DNA of 64,000 bases from Sulfuricaulis sp. (lineage in GTDB: Bacteria > Pseudomonadota > Gammaproteobacteria > Acidiferrobacterales > Sulfurifustaceae), in assembly GCF_024653915.1 (NCBI RefSeq), contig NZ_JANLGY010000028.1, positions 1 through 64,000 of the forward strand, written 5' to 3'. Made by a program: the position numbers and the translations under genes. The notes beneath the pieces are model-generated. The model was not told where the DNA came from. It was given only the letters and a program-made list of their open reading frames with translations, and did not search any database. Positions 1 through 9,009 of the stretch are shown here, piece by piece. Positions within the stretch are counted from its first letter, which is position 1. Each line of letters starts with the position of its first letter.

Positions 1-112
1 TGAGCGGGTCTTCCGGCTTGATGGTATCGCCGGGTTTGACCATGACCTCGATAACGGCGACTTCTTCGAAGTCGCCGATGTCGGGGATTTTGATTTCCAG
101 TGTTTTAGTCAT
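1..112 (-). CDS. aceF: Pyruvate dehydrogenase E2 (dihydrolipoamide acetyltransferase), N-terminus only
   Basis: Only the first 37 codons are in the window and the gene runs off the left edge. The translation begins MTKTLEIKIPDIGDFEEVAV and continues VIEVMVKPGDTIKPEDPL. This is the start of a lipoyl domain, the swinging-arm module that carries acetyl groups in the pyruvate dehydrogenase complex. The gene lies directly downstream of aceE on the same strand, the usual order. The gap between them holds CGCCAAG repeats, so the two may not form one uninterrupted transcript. The lipoyl-lysine and catalytic domain are outside the window. Another lipoyl-domain 2-oxoacid dehydrogenase E2 is possible but less likely beside aceE. 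Confidence 0.85.
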   Translation of the reverse strand, partial: MTKTLEIKIPDIGDFEEVAVIEVMVKPGDTIKPEDPL

Positions 113-148
113 TTGTTCTTGAATAAGAATGCCTAACAAAAAGACATT

Positions 149-253
149 AACCGCCAAGACGCCAAGAACGCCAAGAACGCCAAGAACGCCAAGAACGCCA
201 AGTTTTTATATCTAAAAAAATCTTTTTTTGGCGACCTTGGCGCCTTGGCGGTT
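149..253. repeat. CGCCAAG tandem-arm inverted repeat (family D, copy 1)
   Basis: The left arm (149-202) is six tandem CGCCAAG units, including four exact copies of AACGCCAAG. An AT-rich spacer follows, and the right arm (about 227-253) carries the inverted units CTTGGCG. It sits between aceE and aceF. The architecture matches the CACGGGG, ACAGGATT and CGCAAAG elements elsewhere in the window. Confidence 0.85.
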
Positions 254-273
254 CAAAATCATATTCATTAAAT

Positions 274-330
274 TCAACGCCAAGGAAAGCATGTCTTGAG
301 ATAATCATTCTTGGCGCCTTGGCGGTTCAA
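274..330. repeat. CGCCAAG inverted repeat (family D, copy 2, short)
   Basis: A second, shorter element with a single AACGCCAAGG left arm and a right arm CTTGGCGCCTTGGCGGTTC. It begins about 20 bp after the right arm of copy 1 and ends 10 bp before the aceE stop codon. It may be a remnant of a duplicated or nested insertion. Confidence 0.7.
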
Positions 331-340
331 TCAGTTTTTG

Positions 341-3019
341 TCAAACCGTCAGCGGGTTCGGTTTCTCGGGATCGATTCCGTATTTCTTGATCGCGTCGGC
401 CAGCTTCTGGCGCTCGATCGCACCGTCCTCGGCCAGCGCGGCCAGGCTGGCGAGTGTCACCCAGTGGCGGTCGACTTCGAAGAAATAGCGCAGCTTCTCA
501 CGCGTATCCGAGCGTCCGAATCCGTCGGTGCCGAGCACCGTGTAACGACGTGGCACGAACGGCCGGATCTGCTCGGCGAACGCGCGCACATAGTCGGTCG
601 AGGCGATCACCGGGCCCTGGGTGTCCTTGAGGCACTCGGCCACATGGCAGAAACGCGGTGGTTTCGTCGGATGCAGCAGGTTCCAGCGTGCGTACTCGTT
701 GCCGTCGCGCGCGAGCAGGGTGAAGCTCGGGCAGCTCCAGATATCGGCCTCCACACCCCAGTCGTTCTTGAGCAGATCGGCGGCGGCGATGACCTCGCGC
801 AAAATCGATCCCGACCCCAGCAACTGCACGCGCGGTCCGTTCCCGGCGGCGCCCTGACGCAAGCGATACATGCCCTTGAGTATGCCCGCCTCGGCTCCCT
901 CGGGCATTGCCGGATGTTCGTAGTTCTCGTTCATCACGGTGATGTAGTAGTAGATATCCTCCTGCTCCTGGTACATCCGGCGCAGGCCGTCGTGCATGAT
1001 CACGGCGAGCTCGTAAGCGAACGTCGGATCGTAGGGCATGCAGTTCGGAATCTGGGCAACCGAGATATGTGAATGCCCGTCCTCGTGCTGCAGGCCCTCG
1101 CCGTTCAAGGTGGTGCGGCCCGAGGTGCCGCCGAGCAGAAAACCGCGCGAGCGGGAGTCGCCCGCTGCCCACCAGAGATCCCCGGTGCGCTGGATGCCAA
1201 ACATCGAGTAGAAGATGAAAAACGGAATCATCTGCACGCCGTGGGTCGAATACGAGGTCGCCGCCGCGATCCATGAGCACACGGCACCGGCCTCGTTGAT
1301 GCCTTCCTGCAAGATCTGGCCGCCCGCGTCTTCCTTGTAGAACATGAGCTGATCCTTGTCCTGCGGCGTGTACAGCTGGCCCTTCTGCGACCAGATGCCG
1401 AGACTGCGAAACAGCCCTTCCATGCCGAAGGTGCGCGCCTCATCGGCGACGATGGGCACGATGTGCTTGCCGAGGTGCTTGTCCTTGAGCAACGCCCCGA
1501 GCAGACGCACGAAGGCCATGGTCGTGGAGAACTCCCTGCCTTCGCCGGAAGCCTTGAGCAGACTCTCGAATGCCGACAGCGGCGGTACCTCGAGCGGCAC
1601 TGCCTTGCGGCGGCGCTGAGGAATATCGCCGCCGAGCGCATCGCGTCGCTCGCGCATGTACTGGTACTCCGGCGAGTCTTTCGCCGGCTTGATGTATTCC
1701 AGGTTCTCGAGCTGTTTGTCCGTGAGCGGCAGCTTGAAGCGGTTGCGGAACGCCTGCAGCGAGATCGTGCCCATCTTTTTCTGCTGATGCGTGATGTTCT
1801 GCGCCTCGCCGGCCTCGCCCATGCCATAGCCCTTGATGGTCTTGGCCAGGATCACCGTCGGCTGACCCTTGTGGTTGACCGCCGCGTGGTAGGCCGCGTA
1901 CACCTTGTGCGGGTCATGGCCGCCGCGATTGAGCCGCCAGATGTCGTCGTCCGACCAGCTGGCCACCAGCTCCTTCAGCGCCGGGTACTTGCCGAAGAAG
2001 TATTCGCGCACGTACGCGCCGTCCTTCGACTTGAAGGTCTGATAATCGCCGTCAACGCATTCCTCCATGCGCTTGCGCAGCAAGCCCATGCGGTCGCGCG
2101 CCAGCAGCGGATCCCAGTAACTGCCCCAGATGAGCTTGATTACGTTCCAGCCGTGGCCGCGGAAGCCGGCCTCAAGTTCCTGGATGATCTTGCTGTTGCC
2201 CCGCACCGGACCGTCGAGCCGCTGCAGGTTGCAGTTCACCACAAATATAAGATTATCCAGATTCTCGCGCCCGGCCAAGCCGATGGCGCCTTGCGACTCG
2301 GGCTCGTCCATCTCCCCGTCACCGAGGAAACACCATACCTTGCTCTCCTCCGTGTTGACGATGCCGCGCGCGTGCAGATATTTCATGAAGCGCGCCTGGA
2401 AGATCGCCTGGATCGGCCCGAGGCCCATGGACACCGTTGGAAATTGCCAAAACTCGGGCATGAGCCAGGGATGCGGGTAGGAAGACAGACCTTTGCCATC
2501 GACCTCGCGGCGGAAATGGTCCAGCTGCGCGGCAGTGAGTTGACCGAGCATGAAGGCGCGCGCGTAGAAACCCGGTGCCGAGTGGCCCTGCATGTAGATC
2601 AGATCTCCGCCATGCTTGTCGGACGGGGCGCGCCAGAAGTGATTGAAGCCGACATCGTAAAGCGTTGCGGCCGAGGCGTAGCTCGCGATATGTCCGCCGA
2701 GATTGGAATCGTCCTTGTTGGCCTTGAGCACCATCGCGACGGCGTTCCAGCGCACAAACGAGCGGATGCGGTCCTCCAGCGCGTGGTTGCCGAGCGAGCG
2801 AACTTCCTTGTCGGGCGGAATCGTGTTGATGTAGGCGGTGTTGGCCGCGTACGGCACGTTGATGCCCGCGGCGCGCGCGAGCTCGATCTGCTTCTCGATC
2901 AGGTAATGCGCGCGCTCCGGCCCTTCCTGCTGTATGACGGCCGACAGCGCATCGAGCCATTCCTGGGTCTCCTGGGCGTCCAAGTCGATCTGCGGGGGTA
3001 TCGGGGTCACAGCGGCCAT
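341..3019 (-). CDS. aceE: Pyruvate dehydrogenase E1 component, homodimeric type
   Basis: An 892-residue protein, the usual length for the homodimeric E1. It decarboxylates pyruvate with thiamine diphosphate and transfers the acetyl group to the E2 lipoyl arm. The thiamine-diphosphate motif is visible near residues 230-262 as GDGEMDEPES followed by NLDNLIFVVNCN. Other family segments include GHIASYASAATLYDVGFNHF and FRSLGIWSQKGQLY. The start ATG at 3019 has a good ribosome binding site (AAGGAG, 7-8 nt upstream). aceF follows downstream after a 228-bp gap filled with family D repeats. Long open frames on the opposite strand here are GC-rich shadows. Confidence 0.97.
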   Translation of the reverse strand: MAAVTPIPPQIDLDAQETQEWLDALSAVIQQEGPERAHYLIEKQIELARAAGINVPYAANTAYINTIPPDKEVRSLGNHALEDRIRSFVRWNAVAMVLKANKDDSNLGGHIASYASAATLYDVGFNHFWRAPSDKHGGDLIYMQGHSAPGFYARAFMLGQLTAAQLDHFRREVDGKGLSSYPHPWLMPEFWQFPTVSMGLGPIQAIFQARFMKYLHARGIVNTEESKVWCFLGDGEMDEPESQGAIGLAGRENLDNLIFVVNCNLQRLDGPVRGNSKIIQELEAGFRGHGWNVIKLIWGSYWDPLLARDRMGLLRKRMEECVDGDYQTFKSKDGAYVREYFFGKYPALKELVASWSDDDIWRLNRGGHDPHKVYAAYHAAVNHKGQPTVILAKTIKGYGMGEAGEAQNITHQQKKMGTISLQAFRNRFKLPLTDKQLENLEYIKPAKDSPEYQYMRERRDALGGDIPQRRRKAVPLEVPPLSAFESLLKASGEGREFSTTMAFVRLLGALLKDKHLGKHIVPIVADEARTFGMEGLFRSLGIWSQKGQLYTPQDKDQLMFYKEDAGGQILQEGINEAGAVCSWIAAATSYSTHGVQMIPFFIFYSMFGIQRTGDLWWAAGDSRSRGFLLGGTSGRTTLNGEGLQHEDGHSHISVAQIPNCMPYDPTFAYELAVIMHDGLRRMYQEQEDIYYYITVMNENYEHPAMPEGAEAGILKGMYRLRQGAAGNGPRVQLLGSGSILREVIAAADLLKNDWGVEADIWSCPSFTLLARDGNEYARWNLLHPTKPPRFCHVAECLKDTQGPVIASTDYVRAFAEQIRPFVPRRYTVLGTDGFGRSDTREKLRYFFEVDRHWVTLASLAALAEDGAIERQKLADAIKKYGIDPEKPNPLTV

Positions 3020-3573
3020 GGTCTCGCACTCCTTAGATTATTGCGACGGCATGAAACTATTTGAGCCATTCGGGCATTTTCGACACTCGGTGTCACATCC
3101 ATATAAATCATGCCGCCACAATAATCAGAAATCTTAATGAATTTTGTTATTAACCCGGCACGCCTATCCACCGGAACGCTGTACTGTTAGATCAGGCATG
3201 CCCTTCGTTTAATAACAATCGTGCCGGGTTAATAACTCTGCCTCCCGCGGATAATCCGGACGGGCAACTCTCGGGCCAGGGACAGTGTCCGGGCGGTGTT
3301 GTTACGGCCGGGTTAGCGGCAGTGGGCAAAAACAGGACTTCCGTTCGTGCAAAGCTTCATCCGTTGTCAGCCGGTCTCATGAATCTCCCTGATATCGGGT
3401 GGGAATCGGCCGGGTCGCAGTGCCGTGCCCTGAGCGGACGGCGTGATTCAGTCCGGTATTATCCAAGACTTGCGCGCGGTATGATCGTTTTTTTGCCCAA
3501 ACAGGTCAAGACAAACAGCGTTTCCGGTCCACTTTCGATTCCATTCCGATATTAATTTTAAATCGAGGCGTCC
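3020..3573. other. Intergenic region between divergent aceE and the M17 aminopeptidase gene
   Basis: A 554-bp non-coding gap between divergent genes, so it should hold promoters for both. Its main recognisable content is the 91-bp terminal-inverted-repeat element at 3146-3236. The rest is unremarkable, and I see no convincing small gene: the short open frames here have no ribosome binding site or recognisable product. Confidence 0.6.
3146..3236. repeat. MITE-like element with perfect 16-bp terminal inverted repeats (copy 1)
   Basis: GTTATTAACCCGGCAC at 3146-3161 is the exact reverse complement of 3221-3236. A homologous element in opposite orientation lies at 52001-52099. The two share the termini and also the adjoining segment CCTTCGTTT...ATCGTGCCGGGT. 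No target-site duplication is obvious and the element encodes nothing. Confidence 0.8.
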
Positions 3574-5061
3574 ATGTATTCCGACATTCCGAAGATCAGG
3601 CAAGAAGCCAACCGTTTGGCCGCCAAAACACTCGATATCCACGCCAATGCGATTTTCCTGGTACCGGCCAAGAATGCCGATCTGAATGCACTGCCCTACG
3701 GAAAGGAAATCGCCCAGCGCCTCAAGCGTGCCGGCCATAAACTCGACAGTAGCAAACCCTTTGTCACCGATCTGCCCAATCCGAACGCCACCCGTGTCGC
3801 CATTGCCGGGATTGATCCGGCATCCAGCGCCTTTGAACTGCTGACGCTCGCGCGCCAGCTCGTTGCCGCGCATAAGGCCCAGAAACCCGGAAGCATCGCC
3901 GTGGCCTGCTTCGGTCTCAAGCCGAAGGACGCGGAACGCGCCTGCGAAGCCGTACTGGCAGCCATACTGGCCGCGAATTTCTCCCTGCCGGATTACAAAA
4001 GCAAACCGGAGAAGCCGGCCAAGCTTCGCGAGATACATATATATGGTCACGTGGCGCCGGACGACTATGCCCGCACCATCGCGGAAGCCAAAGGCAACAA
4101 TCTGGCGCGTTATCTCACGGCCCTGCCGCCCAATGAACTGACGCCCGGTAATTATCGCCGTCGCGTCGAAAAACTCGCGCGCGAATACGGCTGGAAAACC
4201 GAATTTCTCGACATCCGCAAACTGAAGACGCGCGGCGCCGGCGCCTTCCTCGCCGTGGCCCAGGGTAGCCCGGAACCGGACGCCGGCATCCTGCGACTGT
4301 GTTACGCACCCAAAAAGAAATCATCCAAATCCGCCCTCGCGCTGGTCGGCAAAGGCATCTGCTTCGACACTGGCGGCACCAATCTCAAGCCCGCGCGCCA
4401 CATGCACGGCATGCACGAAGACATGGAAGGCAGCGCCGTCGCCCTCGGTACACTGCTCGCGCTGACGGAACTGAAAGTAGATTTTCCGATAGATGCCTGG
4501 CTGGCGCTGGCGCAGAACCATATCGGCCCCAAGGCTTATAAACAGAACGATGTGGTGAAAGCTGCCAACGGCAAAACCATCGAGGTCATGCACACCGATG
4601 CGGAAGGCCGCATGGTCTTGGCCGACACGCTTTATTTTGCCTCGCGGGAAAAACCGAAACTGATCGTGGACTTCGCGACGTTGACCGGCGCCTGCGTCGG
4701 CGCGCTCAGCACGCGCATGAGCGGCACGCTGACCAATCGCGAGAAACTGGTTCCGGTATTGATCGAAGCCGGCAACGCCTCCGGCGAACGTGTCTGGCCG
4801 TTCCCACTGCCAAAGGACTATGAAGACGCACTCAAAAGCGACATCGCCGACATCAAGCAATGCACGCTCGACAACGACGCCGACCACATCCTCGCGGCGA
4901 CGTTTCTGAAAAAGTTCCTGGTCAACGATCCGGATTGGGTGCACGTGGATTTGTCGGCGGGAAATCACAAGGGTGGGCTTGCCCATATTCCAACGGATAC
5001 GACGGGGTTTGGGGTCAGGTTTACCTTGAATTTGTTGATGGATCAGAAGGTCCTGAGTTAA
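3574..5061 (+). CDS. Leucyl aminopeptidase family protein (peptidase M17)
   Basis: A 495-residue cytosolic metallo-exopeptidase that would release N-terminal residues from peptides. The C-terminal catalytic domain shows the metal and active-site segments: LVGKGICFDTGG with its lysine near residue 254, DMEGSA downstream, and HTDAEGRM near 336. The last is the family signature, usually NTDAEGR(L/M), with His in place of Asn. LIVDFATLTGACVGAL follows, as in PepA. The N-terminal 150 residues are divergent from E. coli PepA, so this is better called an M17 family member than PepA itself. It stands alone, and a REP-type hairpin just downstream could terminate transcription. Confidence 0.88.
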   Translation: MYSDIPKIRQEANRLAAKTLDIHANAIFLVPAKNADLNALPYGKEIAQRLKRAGHKLDSSKPFVTDLPNPNATRVAIAGIDPASSAFELLTLARQLVAAHKAQKPGSIAVACFGLKPKDAERACEAVLAAILAANFSLPDYKSKPEKPAKLREIHIYGHVAPDDYARTIAEAKGNNLARYLTALPPNELTPGNYRRRVEKLAREYGWKTEFLDIRKLKTRGAGAFLAVAQGSPEPDAGILRLCYAPKKKSSKSALALVGKGICFDTGGTNLKPARHMHGMHEDMEGSAVALGTLLALTELKVDFPIDAWLALAQNHIGPKAYKQNDVVKAANGKTIEVMHTDAEGRMVLADTLYFASREKPKLIVDFATLTGACVGALSTRMSGTLTNREKLVPVLIEAGNASGERVWPFPLPKDYEDALKSDIADIKQCTLDNDADHILAATFLKKFLVNDPDWVHVDLSAGNHKGGLAHIPTDTTGFGVRFTLNLLMDQKVLS

Positions 5062-5071
5062 TTTTTTCTGT

Positions 5072-5099
5072 CGTCACCCCGGCGGAAGCCGGGGTCCAG
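5072..5099. terminator. REP-type GC hairpin downstream of the aminopeptidase gene
   Basis: ACCCCGGC-GGAA-GCCGGGGT forms an 8-bp stem with a tetraloop 15 bp after the stop codon. The sequence CCCCGGCGGAAGCCGGGGTC resembles a REP hairpin widespread in proteobacteria. No T-tract follows, so termination is only likely. The remaining ~200 bp to the next gene contains a second small palindrome (GCGCGCTCCGCGCGC) and nothing else recognisable. Confidence 0.6.
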
Positions 5100-5299
5100 T
5101 TCTTAAAATGGTTCGCGCGCTCCGCGCGCGACTGCTTCCTGCGGTTCTCGCACGAATCGGCGCTCGCCTAACTCGCCGGGCACTTAGAAACGCGCCACAA
5201 ACTCAAACACGAGGCTCGTTTCTCCCGATTCCGGCTGCGATGCTTGGCGGCGGCTACGGGGACCCGAAAAAAGCTACCACTTCTGCACTCCGAGCAATG

Positions 5300-6043
5300 T
5301 CAGGTTGATGTGAAGGTACGTTTTCTCCTTGCCAGCGCGAGTACGCTCATCAATCCGGAACCGAGCAGCCAGAATGAGGCCGGAACCGGTACCGGGGTAA
5401 CTGTGCCTCCGAGAGTAAACTCGACAGCGCACGAAGTAGGCAAGCAGGGTCCCCCGACGGTTGAATCTACTGTCGAAACCCAAGACATAGAGTAGTCCCC
5501 GGTTAATGGGTTCCAGTTTCCGGTAGCAAACCACGTGGTAATTCCGACGCTTTTACCAGAACCTGCGTTGAAGTCGACATTGCCCCAATTCCCAAACAGA
5601 CTGCTTAGATTCATTGTGATTGTGCCACTGATATCGTCAAGTGTTCCTGTAGGAACCGGTCCTCCAACGATGCTTCCGGTAGGCGACGAATCATCCCCTA
5701 GGTTTGATGCCGCTGTATATGTATTAAAGGGAGAACCAAACCATATTCCTCCAAATATCGAGGCAGAGTCGGAGGTGGAACTTGGCAGACCTCCACCACC
5801 GTTTCCAATATAACCGCTGACGAGATTTGTATTTGGTCCAAAGTAAGTGATTGGGGAAATACTACTTCCGGTACTCGGATTTACAAGCAGCGCATTATTG
5901 CTGTCCCAAACGATATAGGTGCCATTAGTGATGTTCATGCTGCCAATACTGAAGGTCGCTGCATTAGCGCTATCTGTCAGCGCGATTCCCAATAGTGACG
6001 TCAGGAATGCAAGGCGCAATAGTGCCTGCTTGGATAGAAACAT
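5300..6043 (-). CDS. Exported protein with VPxPA-CTERM (PEP-CTERM-like) sorting signal
   Basis: A 247-residue protein with an N-terminal signal peptide (ALLRLAFLTSLLGIALTDSA, cleavage probably after SANA). A long Gly/Ser/Thr-rich middle follows. The C-terminus is a tripartite sorting tail: VPVPASFWLLGSG, a hydrophobic helix and the basic end LARRKR. Such tails are processed by exosortase-type transpeptidases in exopolysaccharide-producing Gram-negative bacteria. The central region matches no domain I know and is low in charge, typical of surface-exposed secreted proteins. The start has a strong AGGAGGA site. No exosortase gene is in the window, so the sorting machinery must lie elsewhere. The gene is monocistronic between convergent and codirectional neighbours. 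Confidence 0.85.
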   Translation of the reverse strand: MFLSKQALLRLAFLTSLLGIALTDSANAATFSIGSMNITNGTYIVWDSNNALLVNPSTGSSISPITYFGPNTNLVSGYIGNGGGGLPSSTSDSASIFGGIWFGSPFNTYTAASNLGDDSSPTGSIVGGPVPTGTLDDISGTITMNLSSLFGNWGNVDFNAGSGKSVGITTWFATGNWNPLTGDYSMSWVSTVDSTVGGPCLPTSCAVEFTLGGTVTPVPVPASFWLLGSGLMSVLALARRKRTFTST

Positions 6044-6266
6044 GACTTCCTCCTAGTTGGTTCTGCTTATTACCACACTCAATGGTTGTTACAAATCGAG
6101 TGGCGTACGCTTGTTATTGGCCACCAGCCGTTATCTGACTATGTTGGCGCCTTTATATTGCTCTTTACAGTCAGAAAAGGCCACGAATCACATTACGCAA
6201 CCTTAATAGATAAAGATAACTAATTGATTTGGTTATTTGACCAGCAAAGAATATTCAGTGCGCGTT

Positions 6267-8087
6267 TCACGCGCGTTGCAACTTTAACCCAGCTTTCTCC
6301 AATTCCTCCGAAACCTTCAGGCCCTCCGTGCCGCGACAGGATTCGATAAATTCCTTCGTCGCGATCACGCGAATGACCTCCCCGCCACCGGCCTTCCCGG
6401 TCTTGGACGCCAGGGCGAACAGCTTCGCCATTCCTTCCTCGCCCTTAAGGCGCCAGGTTCCCTCGGCGTCCACCGTGAAGGCAAAACCGTGCAGCAACCA
6501 AGTCACGACGGGGCCGTCTTTCGATGCGCGACGCGCCGATTTCCTGATCGCCGGCATGGAACGCTCCATCACCGATATCACGTCCTGCAACACCTCGGCT
6601 GATTGGTCCGCCGACACCAGCCAATAGAACACCATGGTGTCGTGAAAAAAGGCATGCAACAGCGGCATGCCCTTGAAAAACGGCGAGGTGACGAGCCCGT
6701 AACGCGACAGGCCGACCTGTTTCTTGAGCGAAGCACCGAGCCCGAGACGGGCGCGGCGGTTATTAAGATGAATATGACACTGTGCCAGTACCACGCGACA
6801 GGCATTGCCTTCATCAAGCGCCGTGGAAAAAAACGGCTGGCCGCTGCGGCGAAAACCCGCGAACATGTAGTTGAAGCGAGCCACGGTGAAATACGCCAGG
6901 CTGAAGGCAAACGGCGCCGTGAGGTCCACGAAGATCGTGGAGAAATTGAGCGTGAGATACGATACTGCCAGGAAACCGGATTGCAAGACGGTAAAAGTCA
7001 GGTTCACTATGCGATGGTCGATGTTGTACACGAATGCGATCGTGAGCAGCACGACCGATATCAGTGTGACCAGGATATAAATCCATGGCGGCAGTTCGGT
7101 AAGGTAGTCGCCCTTTTTCAGGTTGTCGATGGCGGACGCCAGGATCTCCACGCCCGGGTGCGCCTTCGCCATTGGAGTTGTTTTCAGATCGAACAGCGAT
7201 GGCGCGGTGGAACCGATAATGACGATCTTGCCGGCGAACTCGTCCACGGGGCGCGTCTTCTTGCTTTTCAGCAGATCGAAGTAAATCTCATGGAAGGACA
7301 CGCGTCGGTACGACGGCGGCTTGCCACGCCAGTTGAGCAGGATGTCGGTCTGGTCCGGCAACGGTACTCCCAAGGCCGCCGCCACGTTAGCCGGCAGCGA
7401 ACCCACGCGCCAGCCGTATTCATCGGCGTAAACATCGTAGGTCCGGACCATGCCGTCTTCGCCGGTGTAGATATTATTGGTGCCCAACCGGTGATCCGTC
7501 AGCGCGTCGAAAAAGAATGGCAGGATTACCGCCATGGTGGCGCTGTCGGGCGCTGCCGGGTCGAGTTTCGATGCGCCGGGCAGCTGCATGACACGCAGTT
7601 CGCTCAGCGAGTCATTTTCCTCGTTCAGCCGGATCATCGGGAAAAACGTGTTGGGCGCGGCGGCAATCACGCCGCGGAAATATCTGTCGCCCTCGATGTT
7701 GAACACATCCGGATCGCTGAAGGCGATGTCGAACACGATAGCTTTCGGCTGTTGCGCCGCGATGCCTTCCACCAGCTCGCCCATGATGTTGCGCGGCCAC
7801 GGCCAGCGGCCGTACTCCGGCGCCATGGCGGCCAAAGCCGGCTCGTCGATGTCCACGATCACAATGTCCGTATCAGCCGCGGGATGCTGGAAGCGCGACT
7901 TCATGATCAGGTCGTAGGCCTTGTTTTTCATGCCGGCGGTCGAGCCGGTGGCGATGGCGAACACCGCCACGGCACTCACCACGACCGCAAGACCGACGTA
8001 AAACCAGTTTCCGAGCCGGTCTGATAGCGAGGACAGCGGCAGCAGAAAGAAACGTGCGAAACCTTGGAGCGGATTATGGGCTTGCAT
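6267..8087 (-). CDS. CHASE2 sensor membrane protein with uncharacterised C-terminal domain
   Basis: A 606-residue protein. One N-terminal membrane helix (about residues 26-48) leads into a periplasmic CHASE2 domain (about 60-320). Visible family motifs are DIVIVDIDEPALA, RWPWPR, IVFDIAFSDPD, LLNWRG and GKIVIIGSTAPSLFDLKTTP. Three membrane helices follow near residues 333-420. CHASE2 domains usually end in a cyclase, kinase or phosphatase output. Here the last ~190 residues show no kinase, GGDEF or cyclase motif, so the output is unknown. The next gene on the other strand is divergent with a 140-bp gap. Extracytoplasmic sensing is inferred from the CHASE2 family, and the ligand is unknown. Confidence 0.8.
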   Translation of the reverse strand: MQAHNPLQGFARFFLLPLSSLSDRLGNWFYVGLAVVVSAVAVFAIATGSTAGMKNKAYDLIMKSRFQHPAADTDIVIVDIDEPALAAMAPEYGRWPWPRNIMGELVEGIAAQQPKAIVFDIAFSDPDVFNIEGDRYFRGVIAAAPNTFFPMIRLNEENDSLSELRVMQLPGASKLDPAAPDSATMAVILPFFFDALTDHRLGTNNIYTGEDGMVRTYDVYADEYGWRVGSLPANVAAALGVPLPDQTDILLNWRGKPPSYRRVSFHEIYFDLLKSKKTRPVDEFAGKIVIIGSTAPSLFDLKTTPMAKAHPGVEILASAIDNLKKGDYLTELPPWIYILVTLISVVLLTIAFVYNIDHRIVNLTFTVLQSGFLAVSYLTLNFSTIFVDLTAPFAFSLAYFTVARFNYMFAGFRRSGQPFFSTALDEGNACRVVLAQCHIHLNNRRARLGLGASLKKQVGLSRYGLVTSPFFKGMPLLHAFFHDTMVFYWLVSADQSAEVLQDVISVMERSMPAIRKSARRASKDGPVVTWLLHGFAFTVDAEGTWRLKGEEGMAKLFALASKTGKAGGGEVIRVIATKEFIESCRGTEGLKVSEELEKAGLKLQRA

Positions 8088-8227
8088 CCTGGACTATCCC
8101 TGTCGAATCGGCGATATCATACTGAAACATGCGTTATGCGGATGCTTGAATTACTCCAATACCTGCTTTACCCTAGCGCCCCACGAAAGCAGTCAACAAT
8201 TCAATCGTTCTGAAAGAGGGAATAACC

Positions 8228-8335
8228 ATGAAAACTCCGCTGGATTCAATTGCAGGCACCGTTATTAGCGGTTTGATCCTGACCGTGATTCTGTATTTCT
8301 TTGTCATCAATTTCCTGGTCAAGACCAACGTCTGA
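8228..8335 (+). CDS. Small single-helix membrane protein (35 aa)
   Basis: A short open frame (MKTPLDSIAG..., ending LVKTNV) with a good ribosome site AGAGGG 9 nt before the ATG. It lies 33 bp upstream of, and codirectional with, the Urate_ox_N-type membrane protein gene. Residues 11-29 form one hydrophobic helix (TVISGLILTVILYFFVINF), with charged ends consistent with a single-pass inner-membrane peptide. The spacing suggests one operon, and a small subunit or regulator of the next protein is an inference. No known family was recognised. The coding call rests on the ribosome site, the clean hydrophobic/charged pattern and the position. Confidence 0.6.
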   Translation: MKTPLDSIAGTVISGLILTVILYFFVINFLVKTNV

Positions 8336-8368
8336 CCCTGACCACCGAACAATTCACGGGAGAACAAC

Positions 8369-8869
8369 ATGGAACTGATTATTGTCCGCTGGTTGCACAT
8401 CTTCGCCGGCATTATCTGGATCGGCCTGCTTTATTACTTCAATTTCGTCCAGGCCGTGGCACTGCCCAAGGCCAAAGCCGATAACACCGCCGCCGGCATC
8501 ACCAAACACATTGCGCCCCAGGCACTGTTGTGGTTCCGCTGGGCCGCGCTCGCGACCTGGATTCTCGGCGCCTACTACCTCGAACGCGCCGGCATCGGCC
8601 TCGGCAACGCCTTCATGCTCAAGAGCGCAGCCGCCTCCATCGGCATCGGCGCCTGGCTCGGCACGATTATGCTCTTTAACGTATGGGTGCTGATCTGGCC
8701 CAATCAGAAAAAGGTGCTGGGCCTGGTCCAGGCCGATGACGCCACCAAGGCCAAGGCCGCACGCATCGCCTTTCTGGCCTCGCGCACCAACACCATGCTG
8801 TCCATCCCGATGCTGTTCTTCATGGTCGCTGGCAGCGCGGGACCGGGACACGGCCTGCCGCATATGTAA
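8369..8869 (+). CDS. Urate hydroxylase PuuD-like membrane protein (Urate_ox_N domain)
   Basis: A 166-residue integral membrane protein with about four helices. It begins MELIIVRWLHIFAGIIWIGL, with LLYYFNFVQAVALP next and LLWFRWAALATWILGAYYLE in the middle. This resembles the membrane domain found at the N-terminus of PuuD urate hydroxylases (Urate_ox_N, formerly DUF989). Conserved histidines (WLHIF, KHIAP) could bind haem, as proposed for that family. The cytochrome c domain of full PuuD is absent, so the substrate is unclear and urate should not be assumed. The gene follows the 35-residue peptide gene and ends 21 bp before a strong terminator. A GGGAG ribosome site precedes the start. Confidence 0.65.
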   Translation: MELIIVRWLHIFAGIIWIGLLYYFNFVQAVALPKAKADNTAAGITKHIAPQALLWFRWAALATWILGAYYLERAGIGLGNAFMLKSAAASIGIGAWLGTIMLFNVWVLIWPNQKKVLGLVQADDATKAKAARIAFLASRTNTMLSIPMLFFMVAGSAGPGHGLPHM

Positions 8870-8890
8870 ATTGGCCTACCGGCTGCACCG

Positions 8891-8916
8891 AGGCCCGGCC
8901 GTGCCGGGCCTTTTTA
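8891..8916 (+). terminator. Rho-independent terminator
   Basis: AGGCCCGGC-CGT-GCCGGGCCT followed by TTTTTATTT. A 9-bp GC stem and T-tract sit 21 bp after the Urate_ox_N-type gene and close that short operon. Confidence 0.88.
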
Positions 8917-9009
8917 TTTCCGGCCCTTGCGTTCTGGCCCGCAGACGGTAGAATTTTTGCTTTAAGTGGCGCCCGCAAGGCGCCTTTGTCTTTTTAGAGC
9001 GCTGAAAAA

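Noticed and set aside
151-202. Possible CRISPR array
   Set aside because: The repeated unit is only 9 nt with no spacers and is one arm of an inverted repeat.
1463-3064. 533-codon open frame on the plus strand opposite aceE
   Set aside because: It mirrors a certain gene in a GC-rich region, has Arg/His/Leu-rich low-complexity translation and no recognisable domain. A typical antisense shadow.
3322-3555. Small open frame upstream of the M17 aminopeptidase gene
   Set aside because: No ribosome site, no recognisable protein features, and it lies in promoter DNA.
6603-8024. 473-codon open frame on the plus strand opposite the CHASE2 gene
   Set aside because: Antisense shadow. The translation is rich in Arg, His and Gln and matches nothing.
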